Positions 8,001 to 11,332 of a DNA stretch of 11,332 nt are shown one piece after another (positions within the stretch are counted from its first letter, which is position 1; each line of letters begins with the position of its first letter). The translations under genes and the position numbers were made by a program. This stretch comes from Candidatus Zixiibacteriota bacterium (lineage in GTDB: Bacteria; Zixibacteria; MSB-5A5; GN15; JACZUZ01): the NCBI GenBank assembly GCA_022572905.1, contig JACZUZ010000020.1, positions 1 through 11,332 on the forward strand, written 5' to 3'. The notes under the pieces are model-generated. The model worked only from the letters and a program-made list of their open reading frames with translations. It was not told the origin of the DNA and did not search any database.

Positions 8001-8595
8001 TTTCCTCATAGTCAGAAACCATGTTGGCGCCGCGCAAGTCAAAGGCCATGCCGCGTTCATCAATTTGAAACCCCATCAGAATATTTACATTATCGAGAGT
8101 GATATTCTTTTCCAGAGAAACCAGATGAAAAGTATTGGAATTAAGCGCCAGATCGTGAACCGCTATCGACGATACGCCGAAAGAAAAACCGCCCCCCGAA
8201 GAACCCGACGGGAACGGAATCAGCCATTCACCGCTCGAATCCTGATGAACTTCAAACACTGCTGAATCAATTATGAGAGCGTCAAAAGCTATGCTTCCAG
8301 ACCAAAGATTGGAGAGAGAATAAACCGAAGTTATTTTCGGTATGCTTGCCATTCGGTAGCGCCGGTTTCCGTCGTCGTACTCAACTACAACGTTTTCGAT
8401 TATCAGACCATTCAGTATGTCACCGCGAATCTCACCGATTGACACATTGAGCGGCGCACGACCACCTATTAGTTTATTCAGATTGTGGTTTACGGCCACC
8501 TCCAGAAGACCGAAATGAAACACACCGACGTATGCGATTACAAGAAGGGCGACAATAACCGCGCCTGTCCATGCCAGAAATTTTAGCGCCTTCAT
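5020..8595 (-). CDS. tamB: TamB-like translocation/assembly protein (DUF490), inner-membrane anchored
   Basis: TamB-family proteins span the periplasm as a long beta-taco groove; they are linked to outer-membrane protein assembly with TamA and to phospholipid transport between membranes. The 1191 residues begin with a signal anchor (about 7-29, FLAWTGAVIVALLVIAYVGV). An AsmA-like start follows (LNVSIGEIRGDILNGLIIENV), then about 900 residues of repetitive beta-strand sequence with recurring GxL, D-rich and alternating hydrophobic patterns. The C-terminal TamB/DUF490 domain covers roughly 860-1191, with FIRGKLYMPPGSW, ISGNLESPIVSPFDDP, ISNDQLYTAIAFGGG (from about 1068), and aromatic-rich strands ending FNFGWDY. 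Length is close to E. coli TamB (about 1260). The ATG is 6 bp after the stop of the CMD-like gene, so translation is probably coupled; tamA follows. The order tamB-tamA is reversed relative to E. coli. Confidence 0.9.
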   Translation of the reverse strand: MKALKFLAWTGAVIVALLVIAYVGVFHFGLLEVAVNHNLNKLIGGRAPLNVSIGEIRGDILNGLIIENVVVEYDDGNRRYRMASIPKITSVYSLSNLWSGSIAFDALIIDSAVFEVHQDSSGEWLIPFPSGSSGGGFSFGVSSIAVHDLALNSNTFHLVSLEKNITLDNVNILMGFQIDERGMAFDLRGANMVSDYEESEIVSARGKLTLSAENAVFTDIDIDMGKISASMSGMLKFGDEPGGRLSLQKSRIDMDYLSRLLGLELSGQLSVSGVCDFSDSVITGPFEIAGEFMGRSFEEINCDLTMIKTKTGITVRADTIYGLALNGCGIQGKMEFEFSEDEVTYAFDGAVRNFDLSQLVFGSPESDINGLVTALGSGLRSTDMIVNLDVTLDESRFADFHLHSSEGSMTITTDSVRFHPGFMSVYFNNKFQFSGAIEYEGEIDLHGTAHFRNLQRFAGITFIDRPAGRARASCQLTGKLADPNLKGKLWSDSLWLYEIYAGRSWYEFSIDRIFSARQGWASGYLRDISAWDTPVDSVIFAVRIDSNIITADSIRVHSGETHLRMEGKLDYAPVPIPIVLTDAKLDFQGRTYDETEPVRIDYDTLGLTINALSMSGKDGKFSATGRLNFSDEVDLKYELKDVDLAPWLSLLPYDMEMNGKLSCSGEMKGTIVEPEFSLEGSLDSLYFQDLLIGDITTDFNYGNKLLTINRFDVESYPGKHSITGTVPIDPGFDGQGGLLFPSAQFLEVNSRESRFDFVSLLLTDVEELIGSFESNMLVRGTPLNPLLYGSARLSNGKIKIYQMEIPSDSFALEFTMNGRQVDITSGAAWFPPRLNVNGKSSKFDPEKFGHVTITGGMEILGIDSIDYAIDVNMTNLPINYTLGAFRGKADAQLRVMGITPPTVEGEIQLSSALYEEEFLPEDAGYALLTQFERPEAWNVDVDIEIPKNCRVRNSELEAEFKGTANVRRSLGLWSFVYNLEFIRGKLYMPPGSWQIDPGGTVLNDDYAVNNPKLNIVARTKIRVPDLDRISSEPGKSRQKIAVIQISGNLESPIVSPFDDPDVREGEKISNDQLYTAIAFGGGIGGNNTATALTEHAARYGASLITADLSRFGARSIGVETFDIDPNVDLVSSQLTLGLYVLPNLYTYGRSDIGVTGQELGFEAYIGRRLLVQGRRDENDFYFLFLNFGWDY

Positions 8596-8601
8596 TTGTC
8601 T

Positions 8602-9261
8602 TTAGTCGGTTAATTTGTTAATGGCGGTTCGCGCAAACGCGATTCGATCCGAGTTCGTAAACGGTTCGATATAATCCATTAGTTCTGTCAAATCTTCCAC
8701 GCCAACGCCCACATTCAAACTTCCAAGGAGATGAGCTAGCAGTTGGCGAGAGCGGCCCTCATACGCCAGAGTTGCCACCACACACAATTCGCGAGTAAAT
8801 ACATCCAGACCGGGACGGGAAAGGATTTTCCCATATCCCTCCATAATCATTATACGATAAATATCCGGCGACATACTTTGAATTGAGTCGCGCAATTTGG
8901 GAAATCTTTCCGCGTAGATTCGCTGAATAAGCGCTATTCCATCGCGCTCGAACCGTCGTGACTCTTCTCGGGAATATTCAAGACTTACCGGCCCACCGCG
9001 GCCGCCCAGGTATTCATCAGGCGCGAACTCTTCCGCCAGATTGAATAAGGCGTCGAGCATCCGGGGGAAACCGCAGAAAAGATAGCTCTGGATTATAACC
9101 TCGTGCAGAGACTCACCCTTTATCCCCCGCGCTTTGAAGTCCCGCAATATCTTTTTCATCAACGCGTTATCAGCGTGGGCGATTAATGCGGAAAAAACGG
9201 CGAGAAGGATCGAAACGGAATGTGTTTCCGCAAGCTTCTTCTGGAATTTTTCTGGATTCAA
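8602..9261 (-). CDS. Carboxymuconolactone decarboxylase-like (AhpD-fold) protein, two-lobed
   Basis: This protein has 219 residues and no signal peptide, so it is likely cytoplasmic. The C-terminal half (about 145-199) matches the CMD family: LSRPGLDVFTRELCVVATLA, then LLAHLLGSLNVGVGVEDLTELM with His177. The N-terminal half (about 46-77) carries a second, weaker CMD-like helix pair (LHEVIIQSYLFCGFPRMLDA). The CxxC redox pair of AhpD-type peroxidases is absent; Cys63 and Cys160 are single, one per lobe. The fold call is good but the reaction is unknown: CMD-fold proteins include lactone decarboxylases, peroxidase partners and uncharacterised proteins. It starts at ATG 9259-9261 without a strong Shine-Dalgarno sequence. 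Tight spacing to tamB (6 bp) makes it the probable first gene of the CMD-tamB-tamA run. I would not assign an aromatic-degradation role from this context. Confidence 0.75.
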   Translation of the reverse strand: MNPEKFQKKLAETHSVSILLAVFSALIAHADNALMKKILRDFKARGIKGESLHEVIIQSYLFCGFPRMLDALFNLAEEFAPDEYLGGRGGPVSLEYSREESRRFERDGIALIQRIYAERFPKLRDSIQSMSPDIYRIMIMEGYGKILSRPGLDVFTRELCVVATLAYEGRSRQLLAHLLGSLNVGVGVEDLTELMDYIEPFTNSDRIAFARTAINKLTD

Positions 9262-9320
9262 TTGATATCTTGCCGGAGGATTATCTCGATAACAGTCCTA
9301 CGCCGGAAGCGCCGCACACG

Positions 9321-9350
9321 AACATAGCCGCAAGCCGAACCCAAACGCAA
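9321..9350 (-). promoter_or_regulatory. Possible promoter ahead of the CMD-tamB-tamA run
   Basis: In the 192-bp gap between the HtrA-like gene and the CMD-like gene, TTGCGT (9345-9350) and TATGTT (9321-9326) face the CMD gene with an 18-bp spacer. Each hexamer differs from consensus, so this is only a candidate. It would give a leader of about 50 nt. I see nothing else notable in the gap apart from the hairpin at its HtrA end. Confidence 0.25.
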
Positions 9351-9442
9351 GAATCAAGTGTCCTGCTCTGCGCTAAAAGACCTGCATTGAGACAGAATTG
9401 AAACTGTGAATAAACAAATACGTAATGAGGAAAGGTCGAATC

Positions 9443-9462
9443 GAAGAACTGAATTATTCTTC
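9443..9462 (-). terminator. Hairpin enclosing the stop codon of the HtrA-like gene
   Basis: GAAGAA and TTCTTC form a perfect 6-bp stem around an 8-nt loop that contains the TAA stop (9454-9456). No U tract follows. The stem is A/T-rich and weak. It is listed because the same placement recurs at other gene ends in this window. Confidence 0.25.
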
Positions 9463-10755
9463 TTTTGGGGAGAGTTTTTTCTCAAGCATTCGCAGGCGAT
9501 ATTCCATCGACTCAATTATCATCAAAAGGGAGTCGGCTGACGGCCCGCTGTCGTATAATAAGGGCGGTTCCAGAGCGTTTGAGAGTCCGGGTTCGAATTG
9601 CGCCAGAGGCGCCGCCACAATTCGAACATCCCGACTAATTCTTGAGTCTCCGCGCAAAACGCTGAACCTGACCACCGAATCCGGACGGCATCCAACCACA
9701 AAATCTCGAAGACGTTCAACGCTGTTCATCGTCACTCCATCACAGGAATAAATCACATCTCCCGCTTGCAAATCCGCCAATTCGGCCGGTGAACCGGGAT
9801 CAACAGAGACAATTAGGGGAGCGGTAATTGAAGCGCGAATGAGATTTCCCGGCGTGGCATAGTCCTGCGACAGCGCGTTGGCGTTGGAAACCAGGCCTGG
9901 AGTCATTCCAACAATATTCGGCGCTAAACTGCGTCTGGTAATTCCGATTATCTTAGTGTCGATAGTTTTTACACCAAGATATCCCGCCTGTCTGTCACCG
10001 CAGCAACGCAGTCGGGAGCAAATTGCGGTTATGCGCGAAACCGGCAGAGCCAATCCGCGGCTCTGATTTCTTTTGTCGATAAGCGATCCGAGGGTCATTC
10101 CCAGAAGGTCTCCGCTCAAATCAAACACGCCCCCTCCAATACCGCTAGATCCCACCGAACCGCTAAAAATCAGGCGGCCCTGACCGAAGGAACCGTTGCA
10201 AATTCCCAATGACGCCTCAATAGCGCCATTTTCCGATCTGCCCAATATCAACGTCATTGAGCTCGTTTGGCCAGGCTCAGGCGCCATTCTCACCGGTATG
10301 GCATTTGGAAGAATGGCCCGCAGGAGAGCCAGACCCGTGCGATAGTCTATGCCTACAATTCGCACCGGATAATGAATGCCGTCCCGAATTAACGAAATAC
10401 TGTCTTCACCGGCTACAAGAGCCGCCGAGCAAATCAAGAGTCCACTGGAATCTATTATCGTGGCGCTGCCGCGATTCACGAAAACCGGTTGGGCGCCCGT
10501 CTTCGCCATCAGATGTCCGCGCGCAGGTGAAACAGTCTCAATAGTTACAATCGAAGCGGAAAGTCGATTCACCAGCGACGCTACTTGCTTATCAAAGCTG
10601 GCCAGCCCCACTGTCTGATTCGCCACTGTCTTATTCGCCACTGTCTTATTCGCCGCCGACTTATTCGCCGCCGACTCATTCGACTTCGAATGGCTGGTAA
10701 TCGACACTGAAATCAGAATCGCTACAATCAAAGATTTCAAAAGGTTGGAATACAT
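9454..10755 (-). CDS. HtrA/DegP-like secreted PDZ protein with all three catalytic residues replaced (pseudoprotease)
   Basis: The 433 residues begin with a signal peptide or anchor (about 1-22, LLKSLIVAILISVSIT), then an A-N-K-rich repeat linker (about 26-50). A trypsin-like S1C domain follows (about 55-250), then a PDZ domain (about 256-380; YLGV, SVDPGSPAELADLQAGDVI) and a short charged helix at the end (about 406-433). Aligned to HtrA motifs, the His of TNNHVV falls on Ala112 (CSAALVA), the Asp of DPRSDIALI on Gly141 (DYRTGLALL), and the Ser of GNSGGAL on Gly207 (GIGGGVF). The scaffold around them is kept (RGSATIID, VGIDYRT, LSGDLLGM). A chaperone, scaffold or peptide-sensing role in the periplasm is inference. 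Mature protein should lie in the envelope, like its TamAB neighbours. Start ATG 10753-10755 has only a weak AAGAG ahead of it, and I found no clear promoter. Confidence 0.85.
   Translation of the reverse strand: MYSNLLKSLIVAILISVSITSHSKSNESAANKSAANKTVANKTVANQTVGLASFDKQVASLVNRLSASIVTIETVSPARGHLMAKTGAQPVFVNRGSATIIDSSGLLICSAALVAGEDSISLIRDGIHYPVRIVGIDYRTGLALLRAILPNAIPVRMAPEPGQTSSMTLILGRSENGAIEASLGICNGSFGQGRLIFSGSVGSSGIGGGVFDLSGDLLGMTLGSLIDKRNQSRGLALPVSRITAICSRLRCCGDRQAGYLGVKTIDTKIIGITRRSLAPNIVGMTPGLVSNANALSQDYATPGNLIRASITAPLIVSVDPGSPAELADLQAGDVIYSCDGVTMNSVERLRDFVVGCRPDSVVRFSVLRGDSRISRDVRIVAAPLAQFEPGLSNALEPPLLYDSGPSADSLLMIIESMEYRLRMLEKKLSPKEE
10606..10680. repeat. Five 15-bp tandem repeat units in the HtrA-like gene
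   Basis: Units end at 10620, 10635, 10650, 10665 and 10680. Units 10621-10635 and 10636-10650 are identical (CGCCACTGTCTTATT). The next two read CGCCGCCGACTTATT and CGCCGCCGACTCATT, and the first (10606-10620) is diverged at two positions. A partial sixth copy (CGACTTCG) follows. The 15-bp period keeps the frame and encodes a five-residue repeat of the type A-N-K-S/T-A/V just after the signal peptide. Confidence 0.9.
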
Positions 10756-10817
10756 GCTCTTGTCTCGAATTTCCAGATTTACTGGTTCATGAAACTGAGG
10801 TGGCTGGAAAAACCCCT

Positions 10818-10834
10818 TGTCATTTCAGTTGACA
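10818..10834. promoter_or_regulatory. TGTCA-N7-TGACA inverted repeat upstream of the HtrA-like gene
   Basis: A 5-bp perfect inverted repeat with a 7-bp centre lies about 63 bp upstream of the HtrA-like start, in the 142-bp gap 10756-10897. Its shape fits a dimeric regulator site, but it is short and no promoter can be placed beside it with confidence. Confidence 0.2.
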
Positions 10835-10882
10835 CATCCTTTCCGCCCTACCTTCGCGGAGATAAACCAAATGACCGTCCAG

Positions 10883-10911
10883 AAAAAAACGCCACGGTTA
10901 GAACGACCCGT
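10883..10911 (-). terminator. Weak stem plus T7 run at the end of the right-edge frame
   Basis: On the minus strand ACGG (10911-10908) can pair with CCGT (10897-10894), with the TAA stop at 10898-10900 in the loop; GGCG and then seven T residues (10889-10883) follow. The U tract is good but the stem is only 4 bp plus one further pair beyond a mismatch, so terminator activity is uncertain. Confidence 0.3.
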
Positions 10912-11332
10912 CGACCATTCTTGCGCCTGTCTGCTTTGCAGGTGATGGATTATTAATCATTGGGCGAATTATGATCTGAGCTTGATTCCAGTTGGACCGT
11001 TTCAGCGGAGCCATATAGACTACAAAGGGAACCTGACGACATGGAATCGGCCTGACTTGAGGAGTAAAAATTATCTGCACGCCTCCCATTGAAGCGGATA
11101 GTCTAATCATTTTATGAGCGCGCGCCACTTCAGTCAGGAAACACCAGTTAGCGCATCCGGCTTTTGCGACTTTTGGACTAGAATAAGTTGCTCCCGCAGA
11201 ATATGACGCTCCCGAATTTTGCGCCATCGGTGCGTCAGGAAAACCCAACTGTTTAATTCTTCTGGGGATAGCCCTTTTCTTGGATGAGGAAGAAAGGTAG
11301 GCGAAGGCCGGATTGTCTATTGGTTGAGCGGT
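10898..11332 (-). CDS. Unrecognised partial open frame at the right edge
   Basis: The minus-strand frame is open from the window edge to a TAA at 10898-10900, giving 144 codons with no start required inside the window. I do not recognise the product. It has KVAKAGCANWCFLTEVARAH near its middle (two nearby Cys residues), a Ser/Ala/Gly-rich stretch before it, and a Pro/Arg-containing tail with NNPSPAKQTGARMVDGSF. No signal peptide or membrane helix is visible. The other five frames are closed by stops in this stretch, and a T7 run follows the stop; both favour a real gene end. A TTG near 11246-11248 or an ATG at 11225-11227 could be starts, but an upstream start outside the window is as likely. 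It could also be a decayed gene or a chance frame. Confidence 0.4.
   Translation of the reverse strand, partial: TAQPIDNPAFAYLSSSSKKRAIPRRIKQLGFPDAPMAQNSGASYSAGATYSSPKVAKAGCANWCFLTEVARAHKMIRLSASMGGVQIIFTPQVRPIPCRQVPFVVYMAPLKRSNWNQAQIIIRPMINNPSPAKQTGARMVDGSF

Noticed and set aside
9262..9453. Small gene or regulatory RNA in the gap between the HtrA-like and CMD-like genes
   Set aside because: Only a 14-codon frame without a ribosome site and no strong structured element were seen.
10257..10618. Plus-strand frames opposite the HtrA-like gene (10257-10544 and 10376-10618)
   Set aside because: Both are antisense to a convincing S1C-PDZ protein and overlap each other; no recognisable product.
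9454..10755. Reading the HtrA-like gene as an active DegP/DegS protease
   Set aside because: All three triad positions are replaced by Ala or Gly, so proteolytic activity is not supported.
10829..10945. Plus-strand TTGACA (10829-10834) with a 24-codon frame starting at 10871
   Set aside because: No -10 hexamer at a proper distance, and the peptide MTVQKKTPRLERPVDHSC... is short, unrecognised and overlaps the end of the right-edge frame.

Overview
The window is a compact, single-strand stretch of bacterial chromosome. Every gene I can support lies on the minus strand. In transcription order (right to left) they are: an unrecognised partial frame at the right edge; an HtrA-like PDZ protein; a carboxymuconolactone-decarboxylase-like protein; a TamB-type translocation protein; a TamA/BamA-type outer-membrane protein; a NifS/IscS cysteine desulfurase; the tRNA thiolase MnmA; and the 5' part of a UPF0173 metal-dependent hydrolase that runs off the left edge. 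The Omp85 protein with a TamB partner shows a diderm (Gram-negative-type) cell. Base composition is moderate and no codon signature points to a named genus. A little-cultured lineage near the FCB superphylum is possible, but that is a guess. I saw no tRNA, rRNA, CRISPR array, insertion sequence or phage gene.

Right part (about 8.6-11.3 kb): the 433-residue HtrA-like protein has the S1C protease fold plus a PDZ domain, but all three positions of the catalytic triad are replaced (His to Ala, Asp to Gly, Ser to Gly). It therefore looks like a secreted pseudoprotease. Between its signal peptide and its fold lies a linker encoded by in-frame 15-bp tandem repeats. The CMD-like protein follows after 192 bp.

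Middle part (about 3.0-8.6 kb): the CMD-like gene, tamB and tamA form a tight run, with a 6-bp gap between CMD and tamB and a 48-bp gap between tamB and tamA. The order is tamB then tamA, the reverse of Escherichia coli. Together they should make the two-membrane TAM machine: an inner-membrane-anchored, periplasm-spanning beta-solenoid (TamB) and an outer-membrane barrel with three POTRA domains (TamA).

Left part (1-3.0 kb): the cysteine desulfurase has its own promoter, with both sigma70-type hexamers perfect, and a 12-bp palindrome just upstream. Next comes mnmA, which uses sulfur from such desulfurases to make 2-thiouridine at tRNA position 34, so the pair is a functional neighbourhood. 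Its own TATAAT box suggests that it can be transcribed separately. The UPF0173 fragment completes the left edge.

The observations I rate highest are the triad-dead HtrA homologue and a recurrent arrangement in which the stop codon at the end of a transcription unit sits inside a small perfect hairpin (mnmA, cysteine desulfurase, HtrA-like, and weakly the right-edge frame). I do not see clear evidence for a wholly new multi-gene system.
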